Assembly (NCBI GenBank): GCA_028696185.1
Contig: JAQVHL010000006.1
Coordinates: 1-64,000 of the forward strand
Source of the DNA: Halothiobacillaceae bacterium
Lineage (GTDB): Bacteria; Pseudomonadota; Gammaproteobacteria; Halothiobacillales; Halothiobacillaceae
DNA: 64,000 bases
Direction of reading: 5' to 3'
Position numbers and translations under genes: made by a program. Each line of letters starts with the position of its first letter. The first letter of the stretch is position 1. Positions 1 through 9,546 of this stretch are shown here, in pieces. Below the pieces are notes generated by a model. The model had not been told where the DNA came from. It saw nothing but the letters and a program-made list of their open reading frames with translations, and searched no databases.

Positions 1-1317
1 GCTGCGATTGCTGGCCAGATCGCGATCCACGCCTTCTTCACTGGGGAGCAGAAGGATGTGGTCATGGCGACGTGCTGCGGCGATGCTGCCGTCCGCAAGG
101 GTCATGCCGGTCTGCAGGGGGATGCCATCCTGCTGGTCAAATCGATTGCCGCCTTCAACCGGGTTACCCATGACGCCGGACAGGGCGAATACGCCGCGTG
201 AGCCATCCCCCATGGGGTAGTTGTAGATCGGCGAGTCGATCAGACCAAAGCGCACGGTAACGCCCGGTACGGGGTTGCCGTCCCGATCCTTGACCACCGC
301 GCTGATCAGACGGGAATAGCTGCCGTTATCGAAGAGATCATCGGAGCTCAGCGGGATATTGGCCTGGTTGTTACGGATGGCGTTGACATAGGGGCCGGTC
401 AGGGTAATGGCCGCGACGCGCCCATCCACAATGACCACCTGTACGTCATCGGTAACCGGCTGCTGAATGCCGTTTTCGACGTTGTTGTCGGCCGCATCGG
501 CAGTGAGGCGCAGCTTGACGACGCCGGACTGGCTGCCCGAGCGCACATTGAACTGGGTCTGACCATTGATGGTGCGGTTAACGGCCATGGTGCCGCCACC
601 CTGCAGGGTCGCGCCGATTTCCGGGTTCAGGATTTCGGCCTTGACGTTGGCAGCATCGCCCGCGCCCACCGGCTCACCGGCCGGGTCGGCGACAAAGACA
701 TTGACCAGGCCGACATCGTTTTTGCCCTGGTTGGCAACGTAGATGGGGCCATTGGTGAGTTCGGCGGTAATCGTGGAGGGCATGCCGGTGGAGACGCCGG
801 AGCCGACGGTGATTTCAATATCCTGGGTGCCAACCGCGCCGTTACTGGGGTCGGTAACGGATACGGTAACGCGTACCTTGCCAGGGCGGGTCCAGGCGTG
901 GAACAGCATCAGTGCCTGACCGGCTGCACTATCGACTGCATAGGACCAGAAGGCTTTGGGGTATTTGATGGTGTTACCGTTAGCGTCGGTTACTTCTTCC
1001 ATCTCAAACGGCTGGGGATACAGCGCGCCGCTGTAGGTGTTGCCGCCATTCATCATGAACTGGATCTTGGTGCCATTAGGGATGGGCGATCCATCCGCAC
1101 GGGTGGCCTTGGCCACGACAGTGGTGGTGTACAGCGCGCTGGGCGGTTGAACGAAGCTGCCTTCGTTCTGGACGGGCAGATTGGTCTGATACGCGATCAG
1201 CTCGACATTGAGCTTGGATCCCGAGCTGATGGGGCCGCTGACTGTGCCCCCACCACCACCGCAGGCGGCGAGCGCCAGGGCGAATACGAAAAGTAGTGCG
1301 TTTCTGAAGTACATCAT
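1..1317 (-). CDS. Ig-like (Big-1/invasin-type) lipoprotein, cut by the left edge
   Basis: The reading frame is open from the start at 1317 to the window edge, so the C-terminus is missing (439 residues seen). The first residues form a lipoprotein signal ending in LALAAC followed by five glycines, so an outer- or inner-membrane anchored lipoprotein is expected. The rest alternates Gly/Asn/Thr-rich beta-strand segments with phrases such as VTVSVTDPSNG and ISAVVKDRDGNPVPG, which are typical of bacterial Ig-like (Big-1) repeats. Two ATG codons stand side by side (1317 and 1314); GGAG lies 5 and 8 bases ahead of them, favouring the second. It starts 17 bp after pilQ on the same strand, so it may be co-transcribed with the pilus genes. 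A role in adhesion or pilus biogenesis is inference. Confidence 0.8.
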   Translation of the reverse strand, partial: MMYFRNALLFVFALALAACGGGGGTVSGPISSGSKLNVELIAYQTNLPVQNEGSFVQPPSALYTTTVVAKATRADGSPIPNGTKIQFMMNGGNTYSGALYPQPFEMEEVTDANGNTIKYPKAFWSYAVDSAAGQALMLFHAWTRPGKVRVTVSVTDPSNGAVGTQDIEITVGSGVSTGMPSTITAELTNGPIYVANQGKNDVGLVNVFVADPAGEPVGAGDAANVKAEILNPEIGATLQGGGTMAVNRTINGQTQFNVRSGSQSGVVKLRLTADAADNNVENGIQQPVTDDVQVVIVDGRVAAITLTGPYVNAIRNNQANIPLSSDDLFDNGSYSRLISAVVKDRDGNPVPGVTVRFGLIDSPIYNYPMGDGSRGVFALSGVMGNPVEGGNRFDQQDGIPLQTGMTLADGSIAAARRHDHILLLPSEEGVDRDLASNRS

Positions 1318-1334
1318 TTCTGCTCCGTCATTCC

Positions 1335-3566
1335 TCAATTTCTGGCGATTTCGGTGCTGCTGGCGTCAACGATCTTCGGCGTGACGAAAATCAGCAGTTC
1401 GAAGCGCCGATCCTTTTTGCCATTGCGTTTGAACAGTTCCCCAAGCCCCGGAATATCGCCAAGGAAAGGCACCTTGTCGATGGATTTTTCCGAGCTGAGC
1501 TCATAGATACCACCCAGCACCACGGTTTCGCCGTTCTTGACCTGAACCTTGGTGTTGACCTCGCGCTTGTTCAGCGGTGGGTTGGTGCTGCCCGGCAACA
1601 GACGGGTGTAATCCGCCTCATCCTTCTTGACCATGATGTCGAGAATGATGTTGTCGTTGGGGGTAATCTGCGGCGTGACTTCGGCGGCCAGTACGGCTTC
1701 CTTGAATGTCACCTGGGTAATGGCAACGCCACCCGCCGTAGCCGTGGACTGGTAGGGAATTTCCTGCCCCTGTTTGATGATGGCCTTGTGCCCATTCGCG
1801 GTAATGACCTTCGGGCTGGACACGATCTGGCCTTCACCTTCGGCCTGCAGTGCAGACAGTTCCAGGTCTAGCAGCACATTGCTACCCAGTACGGCCAGCG
1901 CCAGGCTTCCCGCCGGGTTGGTGACAGGGAGGTTGACGTTCCAACGGTCACTTTGGGCCGGTATCCCCGTGGGGAAAGGTGAACCGGTGGTCATGTTGTT
2001 GAGCACGCCGGTGCCAATCATGCCGTTGGTAGCAGATTGCGATGCGCCTGGATAGATAGCGTCTCGACTGAGACCTTCGGCAGATCCTGTCGTGCCAATC
2101 ATGCCATTGGCCCCGTTGCCCACGGCGGCCGTTACACCCCAGCGCACACCGAGCTCCTTGGAGAAGTTGTCGGTGGCGATGACGATGCGAGCCTCGATCA
2201 GAACCTGCTTGATCGGCGTATCGAGTTGAGCAATCAGGTTTCTGATGCGATCAAGAGAGTCAGGTACATCGTGAACGATGAGATTATTGGTGCGCTCATC
2301 GATCGTAATGGACCCACGCTCGGACAGGAACTTGCCCTTTTCCTTGTCGCCGGCCTGAAGAAGGCGGGCGATGTCGCCCGCCTTGGCGTAGTTGATCTGC
2401 ACGAGTTCGGTAACCAGCGGAGCCAGTTCCTGGGTCTGCTTCTTGGCTTCGAGCTCGGCCTTGTCTCGGGCGGCCAGTTCTTCCATCGGGGCGACAAAGA
2501 TCACATTGCCATTGACCCGCTTGTCGAGGCCTTTGGTGGTGAGGATCAGATCCAGCGCCTGATCCCAGGGGACATTGTCCAGACGCAAGCTCATGGAGCC
2601 TGAAACGGAATCGGCCACCACGATATTGTTGCCAGTGAAGTCAGCCAGCAGCTGCAGCAGCGGACGAATTTCGATGTCCTGGAATTTGAGCGTCAGGCGC
2701 TCGCCGGTGTACTTCTTCGGGGCGCCGGGGGCGTCCTTGGTTTCCTTCGGAATCGGTTTGACTTCGACAGTCAGGCGGTTGTCAGTCTGCCAGGACAGAT
2801 GCTCGCCGGCGTTCTTGTTGGTCAGCAGAACCAGTTGGCTGCCTTTGCCCTTGCTGCGTACCTGAATTTCGTCCACGGTGCTGGAGAAATCGCGCACATC
2901 GTACTTGCCGGGGGTGAGATGGGTGGTGGGCAGATCGACCAGCAGGCGGCGCCCTTCGCTCTTGATGTTCATCGGAACATTCGGCTCGGGCAGGTTGACC
3001 TGGATAAAGCCTTCTCCTGCTGTGCCGCGGCGGAAATCGACTTCGTGCTGATCCTGGATATTGATGCTTTGCACGGCCGCGTCGGCGGTGTTGGATGCAA
3101 ACTGAGACGCAAGCGTTTCAGTACTGGCTCCGGGGGCTGTGGCCGATTCCGCTCCCTTACCTCCCGCAAGGGTGATAACCACGTCATTGCCTTCGGTGGT
3201 CAGGGTGTAGGGGCGACTCTGGTCAAGGTTGATGACCGCACGGGTACGGCCTTCGGTTTCGGCGATGACAACGTCGCGTACGCCAGCACTTTGAATGGAC
3301 TCGGTGCGTTTGCTCAGGGCGTTGGTGACATCGCTCAGGTCGATGGCAATGCGTGAAGGGTTGTCGACACTGAAATGCGCCGGTTCGGCAGCGGGTGCTT
3401 CGCTCAGCGTCAGGCGGATTTGCATGCCGCCATCGCTCAGGCTGCTATAGGTCAGTTTGTCCAAGGTGCCAGCGGCCATGACCATCGGGCTGAAGGTCAG
3501 GGCACCGGCTAGGCCGAGCCCGGTCAGGATGGCCTGGGTCAGCGGGGACGTGCGCGGGTGTTTCAT
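1335..3566 (-). CDS. pilQ: Type IV pilus secretin PilQ
   Basis: PilQ forms the outer-membrane ring through which the type IV pilus passes. The 743-residue protein has a Sec signal peptide (MKHPRTSP to VMAAG), two AMIN-type beta domains that bind peptidoglycan (about residues 30-110 and 180-260), the STN/secretin short N domain (about 300-350, LTLKFQDIEIRPLLQLLADF region), an N1-type domain near 400-470 and the secretin core to the C-terminus with the VPFLGDIPGLGELFK motif. I chose the ATG at 3566 because AGAGG lies 8 bases upstream and it opens directly on the signal peptide; an in-frame ATG at 3626 would overlap pilP by 46 bases. It is the last of five pil genes, 14 bp after pilP. Confidence 0.95.
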   Translation of the reverse strand: MKHPRTSPLTQAILTGLGLAGALTFSPMVMAAGTLDKLTYSSLSDGGMQIRLTLSEAPAAEPAHFSVDNPSRIAIDLSDVTNALSKRTESIQSAGVRDVVIAETEGRTRAVINLDQSRPYTLTTEGNDVVITLAGGKGAESATAPGASTETLASQFASNTADAAVQSINIQDQHEVDFRRGTAGEGFIQVNLPEPNVPMNIKSEGRRLLVDLPTTHLTPGKYDVRDFSSTVDEIQVRSKGKGSQLVLLTNKNAGEHLSWQTDNRLTVEVKPIPKETKDAPGAPKKYTGERLTLKFQDIEIRPLLQLLADFTGNNIVVADSVSGSMSLRLDNVPWDQALDLILTTKGLDKRVNGNVIFVAPMEELAARDKAELEAKKQTQELAPLVTELVQINYAKAGDIARLLQAGDKEKGKFLSERGSITIDERTNNLIVHDVPDSLDRIRNLIAQLDTPIKQVLIEARIVIATDNFSKELGVRWGVTAAVGNGANGMIGTTGSAEGLSRDAIYPGASQSATNGMIGTGVLNNMTTGSPFPTGIPAQSDRWNVNLPVTNPAGSLALAVLGSNVLLDLELSALQAEGEGQIVSSPKVITANGHKAIIKQGQEIPYQSTATAGGVAITQVTFKEAVLAAEVTPQITPNDNIILDIMVKKDEADYTRLLPGSTNPPLNKREVNTKVQVKNGETVVLGGIYELSSEKSIDKVPFLGDIPGLGELFKRNGKKDRRFELLIFVTPKIVDASSTEIARN

Positions 3567-3580
3567 GTCCATATCCTCTC

Positions 3581-4117
3581 TCATTTCGCCCCTTTCTGTT
3601 TGATCAGGGAAGGACGTTCCGTCCATCCGCCCTGCCCGTCGGGTACGATTTCTGTTAGCTCAACACGATCTTCATGAATCGATACGATGGTGCCGTAGTT
3701 CTGGCCAGCGTGATTACCAACCAGCGCTTGATGGATGACACCATTACCGTCGCGGATCAGCGCGTAACGTAAAGGTGGCTTCTCCAGCACGCCCAGCATT
3801 GACAAGGCATCAATGGGGAATTTTTCCAGTTCTTCCTTACGGCGGTCCATGTCCGGACGCAGGCCGTTATCTGCTACTTCCTCTTCAGCAACGCGTACGG
3901 GTTCGAAAGGGTTGCGCAAGGCGGCTGCAGAGTAGTCGAAGGGCTGCGTCGGCTTCATCTCCGGTATGGGGTCGAGCCTTCCGCCGGGGCGCTGCTTGAC
4001 CTCGGCCAACCAGGCGTTGAGGTCGTCCTTTGAGTCCATGACGCATCCACCCAGACCCAGGGCCATGAACGCGCCCAGGGCCACGACGGGCATCAGGTTG
4101 CGGTGTGCGGGTCTCAT
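3581..4117 (-). CDS. pilP: Type IV pilus inner-membrane lipoprotein PilP
   Basis: PilP links the PilN/PilO inner-membrane complex to the secretin PilQ across the periplasm. The 178-residue product has a lipoprotein signal ending in GLGGC (Cys at about residue 25), then a disordered linker (FEPVRVAEEEV region) and the C-terminal beta domain that touches PilQ (LGNHAGQNYGTI-like segment, here ALVGNHAGQNYGTIVSIH). Its start overlaps the pilO stop by four bases, so translational coupling is likely. Length and order match the family. Confidence 0.95.
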   Translation of the reverse strand: MRPAHRNLMPVVALGAFMALGLGGCVMDSKDDLNAWLAEVKQRPGGRLDPIPEMKPTQPFDYSAAALRNPFEPVRVAEEEVADNGLRPDMDRRKEELEKFPIDALSMLGVLEKPPLRYALIRDGNGVIHQALVGNHAGQNYGTIVSIHEDRVELTEIVPDGQGGWTERPSLIKQKGAK

Positions 4118-4728
4118 GGCGTGCCTTCCTCCTTGTCAAGATAACGGTAGGTCTTGGCGACGACGCTCATGTCCAGATCCGAACCCGCCCCCGGTGTGTT
4201 TTGTTGCTTGGTGTCGAGGCTGACCTTGAAATTATGCAGCGTGACAATACGTGGCAGTTTGGCTACATCGCTGACAAACTTGGAGAAATTGTGGTAGTCC
4301 CCACGGAATTTCAGCGTGTAGGGCATCTCGGCGTAGAAGTCGAGCAACACCTCGGTACCAGGTTGGATCTGTTGGTTGGTCAGTCCATTCTGCAGGGAGG
4401 TCTGGGCCACATCGACGATCAGGTTTTCCGCCTCGGCCTTGCTCGGCAGCTGACGTAGCAACGCACCAAAGCGTTTTTCCATCTCGGCAAGCTGCTGTTT
4501 CAGCGCTTCAAGATTGGCGACCTGACGTTGCTTTTTCTCGATTTCCTGGCGCAGGGGGGGTTCTTGGGCTTCCAGTCCCTGCAGCTCGGTGCGCTGGGTA
4601 TCCGTATCGAGGTAATACCCCAAGCCCAGGACAGCACCGAAGACGATGACGGCGAAGCCCACGCGAATGGGAGCCGGGGCTAAACCCAGCTTTTTGAAAT
4701 CCAGGTCGCGAAGATCGTCCATGTTCAT
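4114..4728 (-). CDS. pilO: Type IV pilus alignment protein PilO
   Basis: PilO is a bitopic inner-membrane protein that pairs with PilN. This 204-residue product has a short cytoplasmic N-terminus (MNMDDLRDLDFKKLG), one membrane helix at about 22-42, a coiled-coil of about 50 residues rich in Glu/Gln/Leu, and a periplasmic ferredoxin-like domain with the family phrase MPYTLKFRGDYHNF. Its start overlaps the pilN stop by four bases and its end overlaps pilP by four, the usual tightly packed operon. Confidence 0.94.
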   Translation of the reverse strand: MNMDDLRDLDFKKLGLAPAPIRVGFAVIVFGAVLGLGYYLDTDTQRTELQGLEAQEPPLRQEIEKKQRQVANLEALKQQLAEMEKRFGALLRQLPSKAEAENLIVDVAQTSLQNGLTNQQIQPGTEVLLDFYAEMPYTLKFRGDYHNFSKFVSDVAKLPRIVTLHNFKVSLDTKQQNTPGAGSDLDMSVVAKTYRYLDKEEGTP

Positions 4729-5315
4729 TGGGCGGCCTCCTTCTGCTCGGCTTCAGGCTTGGGCGGGGTGATATTGCCCTTGATGGTGAAGACATAACGC
4801 CCCAGGGCATCCGGATCCTTGGTGTTGGCGAGAATACCCTGGCCGATGATGGCCGCACCGCCCAGCCAGCCGCTGGTATTGATGGTGCGCAGGTATTCCG
4901 CGACACGCGCGGCGGATTCGCTGGTGCCCTGGATGTTGATTTCCTTATCGTTCTGTACCGAGACGCTTTCAAGCTGGATGCCATCAGGTACGGTACGGAC
5001 CAGGACGTCCATTACATGCACGATGTTCGGACGGCTGGCCTGGAGTTTCTGGATGACCTCCATGCGCCCGATCAGTTGCTGGCGGGTTTCTTCCAGGCTC
5101 TTGATCTCGACGATTTTTTTGTCCAGCTCGACGATGGCATTCTTGAGGAAGGCGTTTCGTGTGTTCTGCTCGTCGATCAGGCCCTGGTAAAACATGTGCA
5201 CACCGAGCATGACCGCTGCGGCGGCCAATGCCGTAATGCCCAGTTGCGTCTGGTATTCCTTTTGGCGCTGTTTTCTGCGCTCCTCGCGCCAGGGGAGCAG
5301 GTTGATGTGTGCCAT
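4725..5315 (-). CDS. pilN: Type IV pilus assembly protein PilN
   Basis: PilN binds PilM through its cytoplasmic N-terminus and PilO through the periplasmic part. The N-terminus MAHINLLPWREERRK is the conserved PilM-binding INLLPWR motif. It is followed by one membrane helix (about 25-45), a coiled-coil and a ferredoxin-like periplasmic domain; 196 residues is normal. The start overlaps the pilM stop by one base (TGATG). Confidence 0.95.
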   Translation of the reverse strand: MAHINLLPWREERRKQRQKEYQTQLGITALAAAAVMLGVHMFYQGLIDEQNTRNAFLKNAIVELDKKIVEIKSLEETRQQLIGRMEVIQKLQASRPNIVHVMDVLVRTVPDGIQLESVSVQNDKEINIQGTSESAARVAEYLRTINTSGWLGGAAIIGQGILANTKDPDALGRYVFTIKGNITPPKPEAEQKEAAQ

Positions 5316-6376
5316 CAGTCGAAACTCCTCAGGGCCAGACCGCTGGCGATAAGCATCGCCGTACCGTCGTTGGAGAGCGCATCACCCGGCACGCGACCGG
5401 AGCGGGTGACGTTGGCGAAGGGGTTGGCGATGCGGGTGGGAATACCCACCTCTTCGGCAATCCTTTCGGTCAGGCCCGGAATGTTTGCGGTTCCGCCGCC
5501 AAGCAGGATCAGCCCCAGCGGGGCGCTGTTCGGCGAACTGAAGTAGAACTGCAGGAAGCGGTTGAGCTGCTGTGCCGCACTTTCCATGAAAGGATTGAGC
5601 ACACGCGGGACGTAGTCTTCGGGCAACCCACCCAGGCGCTTGGCGCGGCCTGCCTCCTCGTAGCTCATTTCGTAGCGACGCATGATGTCTTCTGTCAGGT
5701 GTTTGCCACCGAAGTTGTGTTCACGCGTATAGACCAGGCGAGCATTGTGCATCACGCTGATGCTGGTCATCGTTGCGCCCATGTCGACCACCGCTACCGC
5801 CAGGCTGCGTTCAGCACTGGAGAGGTTGGGAGCGATGAGCGCGTTATAGGCGTTTTCGATGGTGAACGACTCGATGTCGACCACTTTGACCTGCAGATTG
5901 GCCATCTGGGCAACCGAAACACGCGCTTCGACGTTTTCTGCGCGTGTGGCGGCGATGATGACATCGACATTGGAGGGGTTGGCCTGCGTCGGCCCGATGA
6001 CCTCGAAATCGAGGTCAACTTCTTCGAGAGGGTAGGGGATGTATTGATCCGCTTCGGTGCGGACCTGATCCTCCATTTCCTCCTCGGAGAGAGAGGCCGG
6101 TAAGGAAATGATGCGCGTCACCGCCATCGTTCCGGGGACGGCTACCGCGACATGACGCGTTCGCGTTCCGGCCTTGGCCACCGCCCGTTTGACCGCTTCG
6201 CCGACCGCCTCGATATCGAGAATGGCCTTTTCCTGCGCGGCGGAGGGCGGCAGGGGTTCCACGCTATATGCTTCGACTCGATAACTGCCACGCGACTGAC
6301 TCAGCTCCAGCAGCTTGACGGCTGTTGAGCTGATGTCGAGTCCGAGCAGACCCTGTTTTTTGGATATGCTGAACAC
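5315..6376 (-). CDS. pilM: Type IV pilus actin-like ATPase PilM
   Basis: PilM is a cytoplasmic actin-fold protein that anchors the pilus alignment complex. At 353 residues it has the family length, with the N-terminal GLDISSTAVKLLEL phosphate-1 segment, AVAVVDMGATMTSISV (phosphate 2) and LILLGGGTANIPGL (adenosine) motifs. The start codon appears to be GTG at 6376, with AAGGGA about seven bases upstream. It heads the pilMNOPQ operon and is divergent from the PBP1A gene, the classical gammaproteobacterial arrangement. Confidence 0.95.
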   Translation of the reverse strand: MFSISKKQGLLGLDISSTAVKLLELSQSRGSYRVEAYSVEPLPPSAAQEKAILDIEAVGEAVKRAVAKAGTRTRHVAVAVPGTMAVTRIISLPASLSEEEMEDQVRTEADQYIPYPLEEVDLDFEVIGPTQANPSNVDVIIAATRAENVEARVSVAQMANLQVKVVDIESFTIENAYNALIAPNLSSAERSLAVAVVDMGATMTSISVMHNARLVYTREHNFGGKHLTEDIMRRYEMSYEEAGRAKRLGGLPEDYVPRVLNPFMESAAQQLNRFLQFYFSSPNSAPLGLILLGGGTANIPGLTERIAEEVGIPTRIANPFANVTRSGRVPGDALSNDGTAMLIASGLALRSFD

Positions 6377-6510
6377 GGTTGTTTCCCTTCACCAAGACCT
6401 TACGGTATCGTCTCGCGCAAACGTCCTGTTTCACAGAGGCTGGCAGGGAGGAATCCTAAGCCAAACCGGAAGCTGAGTCGACGCTGGCAAGCCACTACAC
6501 TGTATCTTTT

Positions 6511-8874
6511 ATGAACTTCTTTACGGGTTTTTTCAAGTTATTATTTTATCTCCTTGTTCTGTCGGCGATTTTTGCTGCCGGCGGGTTGGGTGTGTTGTAT
6601 CATGTTTACAACACTGAGCTGCCGGATATTACGACATTGCGCACGGTTCAGTATCAGGTTCCGATGCGAATTTATGATCGCGAGGGGCGCCTGATCGCCG
6701 AATTTGGGGAGAAACGCCGCTTCCCGGTGCGCTATGACGAGCTGCCGCCCGTGCTGGTCAAGGCGTTTCTTGCGGCGGAGGATGATCGTTTTTTCGAGCA
6801 TCCCGGTGTTGATGTTCAGGGGTTGGCGCGTGCAGGTTGGGAGCTGTTGCGTACAGGCCACAAAGGGCAGGGGGGGAGCACGATCACCATGCAGGTGGCA
6901 CGCAATTTCTTTCTGTCGCCTGAAAAAACCTACACCCGTAAGCTCAAGGAAGTCATGCTGGCGGTCAAGATCGAGCATGGCCTGACCAAAGAGCAGATTC
7001 TCGAACTCTACCTGAACCAGATTTTTCTCGGCAACCGTGCCTACGGTGTGGCGGCTGCGGCGCAGATTTATTTCAACAAGCCGCTGGATGGACTGACCCC
7101 GGCGGAGGCGGCGATTCTGGCTTCGTTGCCCAAGGCCCCGTCGCGTTTCAACCCCATCGCCAATCCGGAACGCTTGAAAATCCGGCGTGATTACATACTG
7201 CAGCGTATGGAGGAGCTGGGATATCTGGGTTCTGCCGAAGTGGCTCAAGCATGCGCCGAGCCGATTGTTTCCCAGCTTTATCTTGGGGCGACTGCGGAAG
7301 TTTCTGCGCCGTACGTGGCAGAGATGGCACGGGCGCAGATGGTGGCACGCTACGGCGATGCGGCTTATGAAATGGGATTACGTGTACATGTGAGTATAGA
7401 CGGGCGTCTGCAGGCGCGGGCGCAGGCGGCCGTGCGTGAGGGCTTGCGTGAGTATGACCGCCGTCATGGGTATCGTGGCCCGGTCGCGGTTCTGGCGCCC
7501 ATGACGGTGGCGGAAGCGGTAAAAGCCCTGGCAGGCTATCCGCCCGTGGGGGGGCTTGAGGCCGGAATCGTCATTTCGGTCGACAAGCAGAGTGTGCATG
7601 TGCTGCGCTCCAGCGGTGAGACTGTCACCCTGGAATGGCCTGGCCTTCAGTGGGCGCGTCCTGTCCGTGAAGACGGGAGTTATGGGCCGGTGCCCAAACA
7701 GGCCTCCGACGTGGTTGCGTTGGGGCATGTCGTGCGTATCGAAAACGAGGAAAAAGGCTGGCGTCTGGCGCAGGTACCCGCGGTTGAGGGCGCCCTGACG
7801 GCGCTTGATGTCGGCACGGGTGCGATTCTGGCCCTGGTTGGAGGCTATGATTTCCATCAGGGCAGCATGTTCAACCGAGCCATTCAGGCACAACGGCAAC
7901 CGGGTTCGGCGTTCAAGCCTATTCTATATTCGGCGGCGCTGGAGAATGGGTTTACCCTGGCGACGGTCGTCAACGATGTACCCATGGTGATCGAAGGGGG
8001 ACGGGGCAACAATGAGGATTGGCGCCCCCAGAACTATTCCGGCAAGTTCTATGGTCCAACACGCCTGCATGAAGCCTTGGTGCGTTCGCAGAACCTGGTG
8101 TCGGTTCGGGTCATCCAGAGCATCACGCCGCAGGTGACGATAGAGCATGCCCGAAATTTCGGCTTGCCGGTGCAGTCCTGGCAGCCGACTCTCTCCATGG
8201 CGCTGGGAAGCTATGCCCTGACGCAGCTTGAACTGACGGCGGCTTACGCTGTGTTTGCCAACGGGGGGTTCTATCTGCCGCCGTATCTTGTCGAGCGTGT
8301 CGAATCATTTGAAGGGAATGTCCTGTTTGAAGCATCCCCGCCTACCCTGTGCGATGCCTGCCCTCCCGGCGTGTTGGGCGCCCATCGAGCCATTTCGGCG
8401 GAAAATGCCTTCCTGATGACCGTAATGATGAAGGATGTTGCGCGTCGTGGGACGGCGGCGGCGGCCTACCGTGCGCTGAAGCGGCCGGATATTGCCGGAA
8501 AGACCGGTACGACCAACGATCAGCGTGATGCGTGGTTCATGGGTTATACGCCGCATCTGGCGGTCGGAACCTGGGTTGGATTTGATGATTATCAGCCTCT
8601 GGGGCGTAAGGAAACCGGGGGGAGTGCGGCGCTGCCGATCTGGGTTCGCTTCATGAAATCGGCGCTCAAGGATCAACCTGAAGCGGACTGGCCGACACCG
8701 CCGGGTGTGGTGACGGCCTGGATAGACCCTGAAACGGGGGCGCGCGTGGGGCCGGATTATCCTGGTGCGGTCGTTGAGTATTTTGATTCGGCGCGTATGG
8801 GGCAGGCTATTGACGTTCTTCCGACCATGGAGTTTGAGCTTGGCGATCGTCAGCTGATCGAAGAGCTTTTCTGA
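6511..8874 (+). CDS. mrcA: Penicillin-binding protein 1A (bifunctional transglycosylase/transpeptidase)
   Basis: Class A PBP that polymerises lipid II and cross-links peptidoglycan at the inner membrane. The 787 residues show one N-terminal membrane helix (8-30), a GT51 glycosyltransferase domain with EDDRFFEHPGVD and GGSTITMQVARN (about 85-135), an insertion with an OB-like domain (about 300-400), and a transpeptidase domain with the active-site SAFK in QPGSAFKP (about residue 470), the SQN triad (about 530) and the KTGTTN motif (about 665). Divergent from pilM, as in many gammaproteobacteria. Confidence 0.96.
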   Translation: MNFFTGFFKLLFYLLVLSAIFAAGGLGVLYHVYNTELPDITTLRTVQYQVPMRIYDREGRLIAEFGEKRRFPVRYDELPPVLVKAFLAAEDDRFFEHPGVDVQGLARAGWELLRTGHKGQGGSTITMQVARNFFLSPEKTYTRKLKEVMLAVKIEHGLTKEQILELYLNQIFLGNRAYGVAAAAQIYFNKPLDGLTPAEAAILASLPKAPSRFNPIANPERLKIRRDYILQRMEELGYLGSAEVAQACAEPIVSQLYLGATAEVSAPYVAEMARAQMVARYGDAAYEMGLRVHVSIDGRLQARAQAAVREGLREYDRRHGYRGPVAVLAPMTVAEAVKALAGYPPVGGLEAGIVISVDKQSVHVLRSSGETVTLEWPGLQWARPVREDGSYGPVPKQASDVVALGHVVRIENEEKGWRLAQVPAVEGALTALDVGTGAILALVGGYDFHQGSMFNRAIQAQRQPGSAFKPILYSAALENGFTLATVVNDVPMVIEGGRGNNEDWRPQNYSGKFYGPTRLHEALVRSQNLVSVRVIQSITPQVTIEHARNFGLPVQSWQPTLSMALGSYALTQLELTAAYAVFANGGFYLPPYLVERVESFEGNVLFEASPPTLCDACPPGVLGAHRAISAENAFLMTVMMKDVARRGTAAAAYRALKRPDIAGKTGTTNDQRDAWFMGYTPHLAVGTWVGFDDYQPLGRKETGGSAALPIWVRFMKSALKDQPEADWPTPPGVVTAWIDPETGARVGPDYPGAVVEYFDSARMGQAIDVLPTMEFELGDRQLIEELF

Positions 8875-8880
8875 TCCTTT

Positions 8881-8897
8881 GGCCCAAGGGGCCTTTT
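8881..8897 (+). terminator. Weak candidate terminator after mrcA
   Basis: A 5-bp stem GGCCC/GGGCC with a 3-base loop AAG is followed by TTTT. It sits between the mrcA stop and the next plus-strand gene, so it could reduce rather than stop read-through. The short stem keeps confidence low. Confidence 0.3.
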
Positions 8898-8922
8898 GCA
8901 ACATCCGGGTGAGTGCAGAGCA

Positions 8923-9546
8923 ATGGTGTTGAGCGAGCGGCTTAGACGGGCCTTGTTGGAGCGCGGGGCGCGCTTGCAGGCCGCCGATCCGGATTTGAAC
9001 TGCCGGGCGGCGCTGGCTCGTGCGGCATCCGAACTGGGGCTGGATGGGGCCATGAGCCGGTTGCTCGACTGCCGTGATCTCGATGAGGCGCTGGCGGATT
9101 ACCAGCGCCTGTTTCGTCCAGGGCAACCAGCGCTGTTGCGAGGACTGCGACGTCAGGCGCTGGAGGCCATGCGCTTTTTCTCGGCGTTCGAACCGCGACT
9201 TGTGGGGTCCGTGCTGACGGGAACGGCGGACGAGAACTCGAGTATCGTACTGCATCTGTTTGCTGAAACGCCGGAAGAGGTGTTGCTCAAGCTGCTGGAG
9301 CGAAACATTCCCTTCGAGGAGTCGCGGCGTGTACTGCGTTATCGCGGGGGGCGTGCGCGGGAGTATCCCGTGTTTTCGTTCAGCGCAAACGGTGTCCCTG
9401 TCGACCTGGTGGTCTTGCACAGCCGGGATTTGCGAGAAGCCCCTCTGGCCGCCGGTGATAACGGGCCGCTCACGCGCGCTGGATTACGGCGTGTGGAAAG
9501 CTTGATTGCTCAGGGGGAGGTGCAAAGGGAAGTGGGAGCGCCTTAG
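8923..9546 (+). CDS. Nucleotidyltransferase-like protein with lost metal-binding motif
   Basis: A 207-residue cytoplasmic protein. The N-terminal half is helical and Leu/Arg-rich; the C-terminal half (about 95-190) resembles a pol-beta nucleotidyltransferase fold: RLVGSVLTGTADENSSIVLHL occupies the place of the usual G-S-x9-D-x-D motif, and VPVDLVVLHS that of the third acidic strand. The two aspartates expected after the GS motif are replaced (SSIV), so catalysis looks unlikely. I chose ATG 8923 because GGTGAG lies nine bases upstream; a TTG at 8896 would be an alternative. It follows mrcA by 48 bp. The function is not known to me; the fold assignment is by motif only. Confidence 0.7.
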   Translation: MVLSERLRRALLERGARLQAADPDLNCRAALARAASELGLDGAMSRLLDCRDLDEALADYQRLFRPGQPALLRGLRRQALEAMRFFSAFEPRLVGSVLTGTADENSSIVLHLFAETPEEVLLKLLERNIPFEESRRVLRYRGGRAREYPVFSFSANGVPVDLVVLHSRDLREAPLAAGDNGPLTRAGLRRVESLIAQGEVQREVGAP

